DNA from: CAZLQG01 sp964561655
GTDB taxonomy: Bacteria; Patescibacteriota; Doudnabacteria; UBA920
Length of the DNA stretch: 34,176 nucleotides
Assembly: GCA_964561655.1 (NCBI GenBank)
Contig: CAZLQG010000005.1
Location: forward strand, 1 to 34,176
Reading direction: 5' to 3'
Shown: one piece after another, positions 14,638 through 21,554 of the stretch
Position numbering within the stretch: the first letter of the stretch is position 1
Layout of the letters: the number at the start of each line of letters is the position of its first letter
Program-made: the position numbers and the translations under genes
The notes under the pieces: model-generated
Told to the model about the DNA's origin: nothing
The model's input: the letters and a program-made list of their open reading frames with translations, nothing else
The model's database searches: none

Positions 14638-14714
14638 GCCGGGGTAGCTCAGGTAGTTAGAGCGAGGGACTCATAAGCCCTAGGTCGGAGGTGCAAGTCC
14701 TCCCCTCGGCACCA
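14638..14714 (+). tRNA. tRNA with CAU anticodon (elongator Met, or Ile2)
   Basis: 77 nt with encoded CCA. The acceptor GCCGGGG pairs with CCTCGGC, the anticodon loop is CTCATAA, and position 1 pairs with 72, so it is not the initiator. The T loop is TGCAAGT instead of the universal TTC start, putting G at position 55. The stem top is A31-G39, not paired. Sequence alone does not separate elongator Met from lysidine-modified Ile; Met is favoured. Confidence 0.82.
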
Positions 14715-14726
14715 AAATTTAGGAGA

Positions 14727-14771
14727 TTCCAAACTACTTGGGTGAGCGAAGCGAAATAAGCAGTTTGGGAA
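14727..14771 (+). repeat. Inter-tRNA hairpin repeat, copy 2
   Basis: TTCCAAACT (14727-14735) pairs with the facing arm in AGTTTGGGAA (14762-14771). Relative to copy 1 one stem pair has changed from T-A to C-G and its neighbour from C-G to T-G, while the loop is unchanged. That is what selection on the fold would give. It lies between the CAU tRNA and tRNA-Asp. Confidence 0.8.
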
Positions 14772-14842
14772 AGAGGAGCGATAGCGAGTTGGATGAATTT
14801 TAGGCTTTAGTCTAAATGAAATAAACGAGCTAATCGCGACGA

Positions 14843-14919
14843 GGGGGCGTAGCTCAATTGGTTAGAGCACTCGCCTGTCACGCGAGAGGTTACGGGTTCG
14901 AGCCCCGCCGTCCCCGCCA
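14843..14919 (+). tRNA. tRNA-Asp (GUC)
   Basis: 77 nt with encoded CCA. The acceptor GGGGGCG pairs with CGTCCCC (one G-T), the anticodon stem CTCGC/GCGAG is perfect, and the loop CTGTCAC gives anticodon GTC. G73 before CCA is the Asp discriminator. The T stem has one A-C mismatch at its base. Confidence 0.93.
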
Positions 14920-14960
14920 CAAAAAAACAGTTGGCCCTTTGGTCAAGTGTTTTTTTGTTT
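14919..14960 (+). terminator. Terminator of the tRNA cluster
   Basis: ACAAAAAAAC (14919-14928) pairs with GTTTTTTTGT (14949-14958), with an inner TTGGCC/GGTCAA hairpin. It begins on the last base of tRNA-Asp. Confidence 0.8.
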
Positions 14961-15018
14961 GCGCTGATAGCGAAGGGGCGAGAAGTTTATCCGCCTCTGA
15001 CAGAAGCCCCGCTAATAA

Positions 15019-15040
15019 GTCTTGAGCTTGTCGAAAGGCC
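15019..15040. repeat. GAGCTTGTCGA repeat, copy 1
   Basis: CTTGAGCTTGTCGAAAGG is a member of the CTTCGACAAGCTCAGG repeat family, in intergenic DNA. Other copies are at 16509-16530 and, in frame, in atpD at 18327-18346. Fragments of other repeats (TCCGCCTCTG, AGCCCCGCTAA) lie just before it. Confidence 0.65.
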
Positions 15041-15076
15041 GTTCCCGCTATTAATTTAACCAAAACGCAAAGATTT

Positions 15077-15332
15077 ATGACTTGGCAAGATATGGTTTTG
15101 TCAGTTGGCTCTTGGATTTTTATTGTCGCGCTGATACCATCCCTCTTTGGAAAAGACAAACCGCCAATTACGACTAGTATGCTAACGGGAGGCGTTTTGT
15201 TAATTTACACCTTCAACCTATTTAACTCTAAATTTCTGGTTAAGCGTAACCTCAACTGGAATACTAAGCATGGCTTGGCTGGCTTTAGGAATACAAAAGC
15301 TGTTGGCAAGAAAATCAAAGAATCCGGTTTAA
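15077..15332 (+). pseudogene. Frameshifted two-helix membrane protein
   Basis: From ATG 15077 the frame reads MTWQDMVLSVGSWIFIVALI, SLFGKDKPPITTS, then a second helix starting MLTGGVLLIYTF. At about 15215 one extra base shifts the frame. In the next frame the protein continues sensibly as TYLTLNFWLSVTSTGILSMA, WLALGIQKLLARKSKNPV, and stops at 15332, 22 nt before the terminator. Without the shift the frame reads through the terminator hairpin to 15409, which is implausible. The repaired protein would be about 84 residues with three hydrophobic segments, like small Patescibacteria membrane proteins I have seen, of unknown function. A one-base insertion, an assembly error or true +1 frameshifting are all possible. 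Confidence 0.75.
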
Positions 15333-15354
15333 TCTATACTTATTGGGATTTTAT

Positions 15355-15391
15355 AACAAAACCACCCTTAAGTTTTGAGGGTGGTTTTGTT
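15355..15391. terminator. Strong bidirectional terminator
   Basis: AACAAAACCACCCT (15355-15368) pairs perfectly over 14 bp with AGGGTGGTTTTGTT (15378-15391). It serves both the frameshifted gene on the plus strand and the lysine-rich peptide on the minus strand. A second perfect hairpin, TTAAGTCC/GGACTTAA with a GTAA tetraloop, abuts it at 15390-15409. Confidence 0.9.
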
Positions 15392-15417
15392 AAGTCCGTA
15401 AGGACTTAAAGCGGCGA

Positions 15418-15486
15418 CTAGCGCCTCTTTCTTTTGGAAGACTTCTTTGCCTTCCTCTTTTTTGTAGCCTTCTTTTTCTTAGCCAT
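15418..15486 (-). CDS. Very small lysine/arginine-rich basic peptide
   Basis: The gene encodes 22 residues, beginning MAKKKKATKKRKA and ending SSKRKRR; 15 of 22 are Lys or Arg. AGGGAG lies 10 nt before the ATG, one of the few clear Shine-Dalgarno sites in the window, and the bidirectional terminator follows. The composition is that of the tails of histone H1-like or AlgP-like proteins, so nucleic-acid binding is the natural guess. The peptide is too short for most gene callers. The long upstream gap probably contains its promoter and leader. Confidence 0.65.
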   Translation of the reverse strand: MAKKKKATKKRKAKKSSKRKRR

Positions 15487-15763
15487 ATTGGCTAGTCTCC
15501 CTGAAGCCCCGCTAAATTTTGGCAGAAGCTTCTTAATTTTTCTACACCCCCGAAATTATTTCGAGGTCGGTAGATTAAAATAATTTTCTTTGAGTTTCCT
15601 CCATCTTCACACCTATTTGATTTTTGGAATAAAGGTTAACCGTTGCGTTTTTTGTTTATATTATATTTATTATGTTATGTTTGCTTTCTAAATATTGAGA
15701 GATTTTTGGTGTAAGGGTCGCTTCAACTAAAACTTTTTCTTCCTAGAATTAATAATAGGGTTT
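15487..15763. other. 277-bp gap: leader of the basic peptide gene
   Basis: No open frame of note. On the minus strand there is an AT-rich stretch with TATAAT-like sequence near 15655-15680, and a hairpin at 15542-15573. The hairpin has an 8-bp stem (CCTCGAAA/TTTCGGGG with one wobble) with CTAC/GTAG pairs outside an internal loop. A fragment AGCCCCGCTAA near 15506 matches one near 15005. Confidence 0.45.
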
Positions 15764-16468
15764 TTAGAAGTATTTGTCAAGTAAATTTTTATTGTTTAAG
15801 ATTTTTAGAATTTTTTTGTAAACAAGTTTATTTTTTATTTTAGCCAACTCAAATTTTAATTTTGATTGAGTTAATTTATCTATTAAATTAAAATTTTGTT
15901 TAATAGCGTTCAAACTTTTTGTTTCAATTTGAAAATTTAAGCCAGCAGAAAACCTTAGAGCCCTTATGATTCTTAAAGAATCTTGCTTTATTCTGACCGA
16001 GGGTATACCAATAAAACGTATAGTCTTGTTATCTATATCTCTTATACCTCGGTGGTAATCGATTATGTTAAAATTTGGCTTAAAATATAAGGAATTTATG
16101 GTAAAATCACGCCTTTGGCTGTCTTTTAGAACGGAATTTGTGAATTTAATTTTTGGATAACGGTTGTGTTTGTAGTTTTCTATTCTGAAAGTCGTTATTT
16201 CTATGTTGAGGCTTCCTTGTTTAGCAGCAACTACACCAAAGTTTTGATGTTCAAAGCTATATTTGATGCCTGATGCTTCGAGTATTTCCATTACTTGTTT
16301 TGGTTTTGCCGATGTCGCAATGTCTATATCGGTAATCTTTTTTTCCAAAATTAGATCTCTTACCGTGCCGCCGACAAAGAAACTTTGAGGAAAGTTGTCC
16401 ACAAGCAAATTCAATACTTTATTTCCAAATTTTTCGAGTTTAGTTTTGGGTTTAAAAACAATCCTCAT
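15764..16468 (-). CDS. tRNA nucleotidyltransferase / poly(A) polymerase family, short form
   Basis: About 234 residues from ATG 16468. The class II nucleotidyltransferase head is clear: FFVGGTVRDLIL, then DIDIATSAKP (the two catalytic Asp), ITTFRIENY, and SQRRDFTINSLYF. The RNA-binding segment follows as FIGIPSVRIKQDSLRIIRALRFSAGL. The protein ends soon after the neck, without the HD or tail domains of longer relatives. It should add or repair CCA ends, although the tRNAs here encode CCA, which suggests repair or tailing. Upstream in-frame codons back to a TTG at 16519 pass through a terminator hairpin and are not preferred. The chosen ATG directly follows that hairpin, leaving no room for a ribosome site. 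Confidence 0.85.
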   Translation of the reverse strand: MRIVFKPKTKLEKFGNKVLNLLVDNFPQSFFVGGTVRDLILEKKITDIDIATSAKPKQVMEILEASGIKYSFEHQNFGVVAAKQGSLNIEITTFRIENYKHNRYPKIKFTNSVLKDSQRRDFTINSLYFKPNFNIIDYHRGIRDIDNKTIRFIGIPSVRIKQDSLRIIRALRFSAGLNFQIETKSLNAIKQNFNLIDKLTQSKLKFELAKIKNKLVYKKILKILNNKNLLDKYF

Positions 16469-16502
16469 AAAGAATATACTTCCTAATGGAAGTATATTCT
16501 TT
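16469..16502 (-). terminator. Terminator of the ATP synthase operon
   Basis: A perfect 15-bp stem (AAAGAATATACTTCC against its complement) with a TAAT loop lies 58 nt after the atpC stop. The T-rich side of the stem serves as the tract. Confidence 0.8.
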
Positions 16503-16508
16503 TCAATT

Positions 16509-16530
16509 GTTCTCGACAAGCTCGGACAAT
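16509..16530. repeat. GAGCTTGTCGA repeat, copy 2
   Basis: TCTCGACAAGCTCGGA is the same family as 15019-15040, in inverse orientation. It sits between atpC and the operon terminator. Confidence 0.6.
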
Positions 16531-16560
16531 ATCACTTGAACGATATGATTTTTTGATAAA

Positions 16561-17010
16561 CTATTCCTTAAAGATTCCCTCTCCGGTTATGGGCGTTTTT
16601 CTGTGCGCGTGTTTCCGCGCGACTTTTAATCTTGATAAACTTCTTTCCAGTGCCGCGGCCACTCGCGCGTATTCTTCTCCGGACATTCTAACCTGTTTCA
16701 AGGCCTCTTCCGCCCGTTTTTTGGCTTCTTCCGCTCTTTGTTGGTCAATTTCAAAATGGTGTTCGGCGGCGTCCGCCAAAACCGTGACCTGACTGCCTTT
16801 TTTTACCTGAATAAACCCGCCGGTAACGTTTATGAAAAATTCATCGCCGTCGGTTTTGGCATGAAGTTCTCCGGGAACTAAAGTCGCCACCAATTCGGTA
16901 TGATTGGGCAAGATTGTGATATCGCCAAGGGTTGTCGGGCAGGTTAAACTTGCGAGTTCTTTTTTTAGAACCTCGCGTTCGGGGGTGACTAATTGGAAGT
17001 GCAATTTCAT
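16561..17010 (-). CDS. atpC: ATP synthase F1 epsilon subunit
   Basis: The product has 149 residues. The N-terminal beta sandwich has the family wording MKLHFQLVTPEREVLKKE, GDITILPNHTELVATLVPGEL, and FINVTGGFIQVKKGSQVTVLADAAE. The C-terminal helical hairpin follows (about residues 88-135; AEEAKKRAEEALKQVR, then AALERSLSRLKVARKH). The subunit sits on the central stalk, and its C-terminal helices can inhibit ATP hydrolysis. It is the last gene of the operon, 51 nt after atpD, and its stop is followed by a repeat and a perfect terminator. Confidence 0.96.
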   Translation of the reverse strand: MKLHFQLVTPEREVLKKELASLTCPTTLGDITILPNHTELVATLVPGELHAKTDGDEFFINVTGGFIQVKKGSQVTVLADAAEHHFEIDQQRAEEAKKRAEEALKQVRMSGEEYARVAAALERSLSRLKVARKHAHRKTPITGEGIFKE

Positions 17011-17061
17011 AACTATAACTATTTACGATGACAATGACTGATTGAAAAATTATGGTTATCG

Positions 17062-18486
17062 TTATCGTTTGACTTGTGATACATCGCCTTTCATATAGAA
17101 CTCTCCCTCCGGTACATCGTCCATTTCGCCGTCTAGTATCATTTTAAATCCTTTGACGGTGTCGGAAAGTTTTACGAATTCTCCTTTTCTGCCTGTAAAG
17201 ACTTCCGCCACGGAGAAGGGTTGGCTTAAAAACCTTTGGATTTTTCTGGCTCTGACTACGGTGATTTTGTCTTCTTCTGGGAGTTCTTCCATGCCCAAAA
17301 TGGCAATAATATCTTGCAGGTCCTTATAGCGCTGAAGAGTCAGCTGGACAGAACGTGCGACATCGTAATGTTCCTTGCCTACGATATTCGCGTCTAAGAT
17401 TGTAGATGTTGAATCCAAAGGGTCCACGGCCGGGTAAATTCCAAGTTCGGTCAAGGCGCGTGAAAGTACCACAGTAGAATCCAAATGAGCAAAGGTTGTG
17501 GCAGGCGCTGGGTCGGTTAAGTCGTCTGCTGGCACGTAAATGGCTTGTACCGAGGTAATAGAACCTTTGTCTGTAGATGTGATTCTTTCTTGCAGTTCGC
17601 CCATTTCCGTGGCCAGAGTCGGCTGGTAGCCTACTGCTGACGGGATGCGTCCGAGCAAAGCGGATACTTCACTGCCCGCTTGGGTAAAACGAAAAATGTT
17701 GTCTATAAACATTAATACATCTTGGCCTTCTTCGTCTCTAAAATATTCGGCCATGCAAAGGCCTGATAAACCAACGCGAGCGCGGGCTCCGGGCGGTTCG
17801 TTCATTTGTCCAAAGACCATGGCAAGTTTGTCCAAAACTTTGGCTTCTTTCATTTCGTGGTAAAGGTCGTTTCCTTCGCGCGTTCTTTCCCCTACCCCTG
17901 CAAAAACCGAAACTCCGCCGTGGGCTTTGGCAATGTTGTTAATAAGTTCCTGAATAATCACGGTCTTGCCCACGCCCGCACCGCCGAACATTCCCACTTT
18001 TCCGCCTTTGACTATGGGGCAGATCAAATCAATAACTTTAATTCCGGTTTCCAGAATTTCGGTTTTAGTGGATTGTTCCGTAAATTTGGGCGCGGGCCTG
18101 TGAATTGGATATCTTTTCTCGCTTGTAGGAGTTGCTTGGCCATCCACAGCCTGTCCTAAAACGTTAAAAATGCGTCCCAGTGTTGTTTTTCCCACCGGAA
18201 CCGATATTAGCGCGCCGGTGTCCAAAACTTCCATGCCGCGTTTAAGTCCGTCGGTGCTGGACATGGCAATAGTTTTTACGATGTTGCCCGGCAACTGCTG
18301 CTGAACTTCCAAAACCAGCAGGTTTTGCCCTGAGCTTGTCGAAGGGGAAGATACCTCCAGTGCCGTGTAAATCTCCGGCACTTTGGTTTCGAATTTTACG
18401 TCAACCACGGGACCTATAACCTGTGTAATATTTCCTTTGTTTCCGCCAGAGGCGGATCCGCCTTCGGCGGACATGGATTTGTTCAT
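17062..18486 (-). CDS. atpD: ATP synthase F1 beta subunit
   Basis: The product has 474 residues. The Walker A loop GGAGVGKT is at 168-175, followed by GVGERTREGNDLYHEM, the Walker B region DVLMFIDNIFRFTQAG, and YVPADDLTDPAPATTFAHLD. It holds the catalytic sites for ATP synthesis. Two repeat elements are built into the frame. A GGATCC-centred palindrome encodes residues about 6-15 (SAEGGSASGG). A GAGCTTGTCGA element encodes SPSTSSGQ at about 47-54, lengthening a surface loop of the N-terminal barrel between ALEV and LLVLEV. The ATG at 18486 is used here; the Met at residue 5 is an alternative. All catalytic residues are intact, so the insertions should be tolerated. Confidence 0.97.
   Translation of the reverse strand: MNKSMSAEGGSASGGNKGNITQVIGPVVDVKFETKVPEIYTALEVSSPSTSSGQNLLVLEVQQQLPGNIVKTIAMSSTDGLKRGMEVLDTGALISVPVGKTTLGRIFNVLGQAVDGQATPTSEKRYPIHRPAPKFTEQSTKTEILETGIKVIDLICPIVKGGKVGMFGGAGVGKTVIIQELINNIAKAHGGVSVFAGVGERTREGNDLYHEMKEAKVLDKLAMVFGQMNEPPGARARVGLSGLCMAEYFRDEEGQDVLMFIDNIFRFTQAGSEVSALLGRIPSAVGYQPTLATEMGELQERITSTDKGSITSVQAIYVPADDLTDPAPATTFAHLDSTVVLSRALTELGIYPAVDPLDSTSTILDANIVGKEHYDVARSVQLTLQRYKDLQDIIAILGMEELPEEDKITVVRARKIQRFLSQPFSVAEVFTGRKGEFVKLSDTVKGFKMILDGEMDDVPEGEFYMKGDVSQVKR
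18327..18346. repeat. GAGCTTGTCGA repeat, copy 3, inside atpD
   Basis: GCCCTGAGCTTGTCGAAGGG reads in frame as SPSTSSGQ in a loop of the beta subunit. It is the best-preserved of the three copies. Confidence 0.8.
18443..18470. repeat. GGATCC-centred palindromic repeat inside atpD
   Basis: This is the same 28-bp palindrome as in gyrB at 4331-4358, starting CCGCCAGAGGCGGATCC. It pairs along its length except one A-C and one G-T. It encodes the Gly/Ser/Ala-rich start of AtpD. Confidence 0.85.
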
Positions 18487-18587
18487 AGTATAAAAATAAT
18501 TTTCAATTTTTAATTTTCAATCAATTTTTATCGTAACAATGTAGCATTGAAGATTCATTATAAATTGAAGATTGGTAATTGATAATT

Positions 18588-19529
18588 TTATTCAAGCGCT
18601 ATTTTACCCGCCGTGATTTCGGCCAGTTCCGTGGTAATTTTATTCTGTCTTAGCTGGTTAAAAGTTAATGTTAAGTCAGCGATTAAATCTCCCGCGGCTT
18701 CGGTGGCGTTTTTCATCATTACCATTCTGGCGGAGTGCTCAGAGGCGTCGCTTTCCAAAATTGTCTGGTAAATCTGCGATTCAATGATTCTGGGGATTAA
18801 GTGGTCCACAACCGCGCTTGGCTCGGGCTCAAAAATGTATTTAGCCGCGGCTGCCGCGTCTTCCTTGTCGTACGCTAAAAGTTCTTCCCTGATTTCTTCT
18901 GAAAAAGGCAGGATTTGCCTTGTGGCTGACTTTTGCTGGATGGTCGAAATAAAATGGTTGTAAACAATGATTATTCTTCTGTATTTGCCGGTTGCGTAGG
19001 CCTGCGTAACGAATTGGGCTAAAGAATAAATGTCTTCGACTGAAAGGGTTTTGTCAATTTTTGGAAAGTCCGCCACAATTTCTTTTTTTAGGCGCGCCGC
19101 AAGGATTTGCCCTTTTTTTCCGTAGGTAATCAGCTCCATAATTACGTCAGTAGAATTTCTACCGGTTTTTAGATGTGATTTTAAAGGAATGTTAATGTCT
19201 GTTTCGGTTCCCGCTTTTTGTTCCAGTTCTTTGATTTTTGCGGCAAGGTTCGTGTTTAAGCTTCCAACAAATCCCCTGTTTGTGGAGAGAAGTATAATGC
19301 CGATTTTTGTGGCTTTGGGATAAACTTTGGTCATGGGGTTGTCAAACGAGCCCTGCTTTGCCACTTCTTCCACCATTTCCCAAGCCAAAGAAGCGTAAGA
19401 GCGGCTTTGTAAAACCGCGCTTTGGGCTTTGCGCATTTTCGCAGCCGAAACCAGCTGCATTGCGCGGGTAATTTTGCGCGTGCTGCCAATGCTCTTGATT
19501 CTAATTTTAAGTTCTTTTATACCTGCCAT
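18588..19529 (-). CDS. atpG: ATP synthase F1 gamma subunit
   Basis: The product has 313 residues, about 20 longer than usual. The N-terminal helix carries the signature IKELKIRIKSIGSTRKITRA, MQLVSAAKMRKAQ. The Rossmann-like middle starts at IGIILLSTNRGFVGSLN. The C-terminal helix has SARMVMMKNATEAAGDLI and LTLTFNQLRQNKITTELAEI. It forms the rotating shaft within the alpha/beta ring. The extra length lies near residues 110-130 (KSHLKTGRNSTDVIM), in a surface region. The gene is 58 nt after atpA and 101 nt before atpD; both spacers consist of degenerate AT-rich repeats. Confidence 0.96.
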   Translation of the reverse strand: MAGIKELKIRIKSIGSTRKITRAMQLVSAAKMRKAQSAVLQSRSYASLAWEMVEEVAKQGSFDNPMTKVYPKATKIGIILLSTNRGFVGSLNTNLAAKIKELEQKAGTETDINIPLKSHLKTGRNSTDVIMELITYGKKGQILAARLKKEIVADFPKIDKTLSVEDIYSLAQFVTQAYATGKYRRIIIVYNHFISTIQQKSATRQILPFSEEIREELLAYDKEDAAAAAKYIFEPEPSAVVDHLIPRIIESQIYQTILESDASEHSARMVMMKNATEAAGDLIADLTLTFNQLRQNKITTELAEITAGKIALE

Positions 19530-19587
19530 GAATTCAAGATAACAATTTAATAATATAGCAATATAACATGTCTCTTTGTTACATTGA

Positions 19588-21090
19588 TTATTTTACGGTT
19601 TTTACAAATTGTTCAATTATTTTTTTCAATTTTGCCTCCGTTTTATCATCCAGTTCTTTTGATGTGCGGATGGAATCTAAAATATTCTTGCCTTGCGTTG
19701 AAAGGTATTGATGAAAAACTTTTTCGGTTTCCGCGATTTTTTCTACCGGGATTTCGTTAAATAACCCGTTTGAAACCGCATAAATAATGCAAACCTGGTT
19801 TTCCATGGTGTATGGCTGGTATTGCGGTTGTTTTAGAATTTCTGTAAGCCTCTTGCCTAATTCCAGCTGGTTTTTGGTGATTTCGTCCAAATCCGAGCCA
19901 AACTGCGCGAAAGCTTCCAGTTCCCTAAACTGTGCCAAATTCAGTTTTAATTTGCCGGCCACTTTTTTCATAGCTTTGGTCTGCGCGCTTGAACCCACAC
20001 GCGAAACAGAAATACCGATGTTCAAAGCCGGGCGAATGCCTTTATAGAATAAATCGCTTTCTAAGAATATCTGTCCGTCAGTGATGGAAATAACATTAGT
20101 CGGAATATAAGCGGAAACGTCCCCTGCCTGTGTCTCTATGATAGGCAAAGCTGTTAAGGAACCGCCGCCGAAGTCTTTGTTCAATTTAGCCGCACGCTCC
20201 AGCAGTCTTGAGTGAAGATAAAACACGTCTCCCGGGTAAGCTTCTCTTCCGGGCGGTCTTCTAAGCAAAAGAGATATTTCACGATAAGCAACTGCTTGTT
20301 TGCTCAAATCATCATAAACCACAAGTACGTCTTTGCCCTGGTCCATAAAATATTCACCCATGGCACAGCCGGCGTACGGGGCTAAAAACGAGAGCGCTGC
20401 CGGTTCCGAGGCCGCGGCCGAAACCACAATGGTATACTCTAAGGCTTTCGTTTCTTCCAGCTTGGCTACAATTTTCCTGACTTTGCTTTCCTTTTGGCCA
20501 ATGGCAACGTAAATGCAAATTATATCTTGGCCTTTTTGGTTGATGATGGTATCAATGGCAAGCGCGGTTTTCCCCGTCTGCCTGTCGCCAATTATGAGTT
20601 CCCTTTGACCTCTGCCGATTGGGATTAACGCATCTATGGCTTTAACTCCGGTTTGGACCGGCTGTTTTACGGATTCTCTGGTAATAACTCCGGGGGCGAT
20701 TTTTTCCATCGGGTAAAATTTGGAAGATTTGATTTCACCTTTGCCGTCTTTAGGTTCACCTAAAGGATTGACTGTGCGGCTAATCAAAGCTTCACCAACT
20801 GGCACGGACAAAATTTTACCGGTAAGTTTTACGGTATTTCCGACTTTAATTTTGGTATAGTCGCCTAAAACTATGGAACCAATCAGGTTTTCTTCCAGGT
20901 TTAGGGCCACTCCTGTTATATTATTGCCAAAATCGAGCATTTCCATGCTGGCGCATTCTTTTAGTCCCGAGATGCGCGCGACGCCGTCAGCCACTTCTAA
21001 GACCGTGCCCACTTTTTCCACGCTGGCGGAAGGCTGGAAGCTTAAGATTTTTTCTTTTAGCTGCTTAACTATTTGTTCACTTGTTGCCAT
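19588..21090 (-). CDS. atpA: ATP synthase F1 alpha subunit
   Basis: The product has 500 residues, the normal length. It has the N-terminal barrel, then Walker A GDRQTGKT at 168-175, VYVAIGQKES-like wording (IYVAIGQKESKVRKI), and DVLVVYDDLSKQAVAYREIS. Next come LLRRPPGREAYPGDVFYLHS and SVSRVGSSAQTKAMKKV with the arginine finger. It binds non-catalytic nucleotide and completes the catalytic sites of beta. It begins 11 nt after atpH, the tightest junction between the F1 genes. Confidence 0.97.
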   Translation of the reverse strand: MATSEQIVKQLKEKILSFQPSASVEKVGTVLEVADGVARISGLKECASMEMLDFGNNITGVALNLEENLIGSIVLGDYTKIKVGNTVKLTGKILSVPVGEALISRTVNPLGEPKDGKGEIKSSKFYPMEKIAPGVITRESVKQPVQTGVKAIDALIPIGRGQRELIIGDRQTGKTALAIDTIINQKGQDIICIYVAIGQKESKVRKIVAKLEETKALEYTIVVSAAASEPAALSFLAPYAGCAMGEYFMDQGKDVLVVYDDLSKQAVAYREISLLLRRPPGREAYPGDVFYLHSRLLERAAKLNKDFGGGSLTALPIIETQAGDVSAYIPTNVISITDGQIFLESDLFYKGIRPALNIGISVSRVGSSAQTKAMKKVAGKLKLNLAQFRELEAFAQFGSDLDEITKNQLELGKRLTEILKQPQYQPYTMENQVCIIYAVSNGLFNEIPVEKIAETEKVFHQYLSTQGKNILDSIRTSKELDDKTEAKLKKIIEQFVKTVK

Positions 21091-21101
21091 AGATATATAA
21101 T

Positions 21102-21494
21102 TTATGATTTAAGATTTTGGTTTAATTTATCCAATTGTCCTTTTACGCTTGCGTCAATCAATGTGTCGTCCACTCTTACCACCACTCCGCCGACTATTCC
21201 TTTATCTATTTTTTTCTTCATTTCCATTTTTTTACCGACTATTTTATTTAATTGGTCCATCAAAACTGAATTTATTTCTACTTCCCTGGCTAGCATGACT
21301 TCCGCCTGCCTGATGCCTTTTTCTTCCAGCTCGATTATTTTATATTCTTTTTCAATTTCGGCATGCTTGCCCAAGTTCCCGTTTTGGGCAAGAATTTTTA
21401 CAAACTTGTCCAGAACAAGATTATGGTCTTTGGGTGAAACCTGTTGCATGGAATCGTACAGGGCTTGGGCGTATTGCTTAGGAGAGATTTTCAT
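21102..21494 (-). CDS. atpH: ATP synthase F1 delta subunit (OSCP type)
   Basis: About 130 residues from ATG 21494; a TTG five codons upstream is less likely. The start MKISPKQYAQALYDSMQQV and the C-terminal GIVGGVVVRVDDTLIDASVK are typical of the family. The length is clearly below the usual 175-180. The N-terminal helical bundle appears reduced, while the C-terminal part that contacts the b subunits is kept. The protein links the peripheral stalk to the top of F1. Position between atpF and atpA fits the canonical order. Confidence 0.9.
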   Translation of the reverse strand: MKISPKQYAQALYDSMQQVSPKDHNLVLDKFVKILAQNGNLGKHAEIEKEYKIIELEEKGIRQAEVMLAREVEINSVLMDQLNKIVGKKMEMKKKIDKGIVGGVVVRVDDTLIDASVKGQLDKLNQNLKS

Positions 21495-21554
21495 GTGGCA
21501 AATTAACAATATAACAATTTAACAAAAAGCAGTTTTTAACATTATGTTATTTTG

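Noticed and set aside
14521..14771. CRISPR-like array
   Set aside because: Only two copies, separated by a tRNA, and hairpin-shaped; no cas genes are near.
14890..15159. Minus-strand frame overlapping tRNA-Asp
   Set aside because: It runs through a tRNA, a terminator and repeat fragments, and overlaps the start of the frameshifted gene.
15333..15409. Extension of the membrane protein frame through the terminator
   Set aside because: The extra residues are encoded by the terminator hairpin and a second hairpin; the sensible continuation is in the other frame.
16469..16519. N-terminal extension of the CCA enzyme from a TTG
   Set aside because: The added codons are a terminator hairpin and a repeat; the family starts near the chosen Met.
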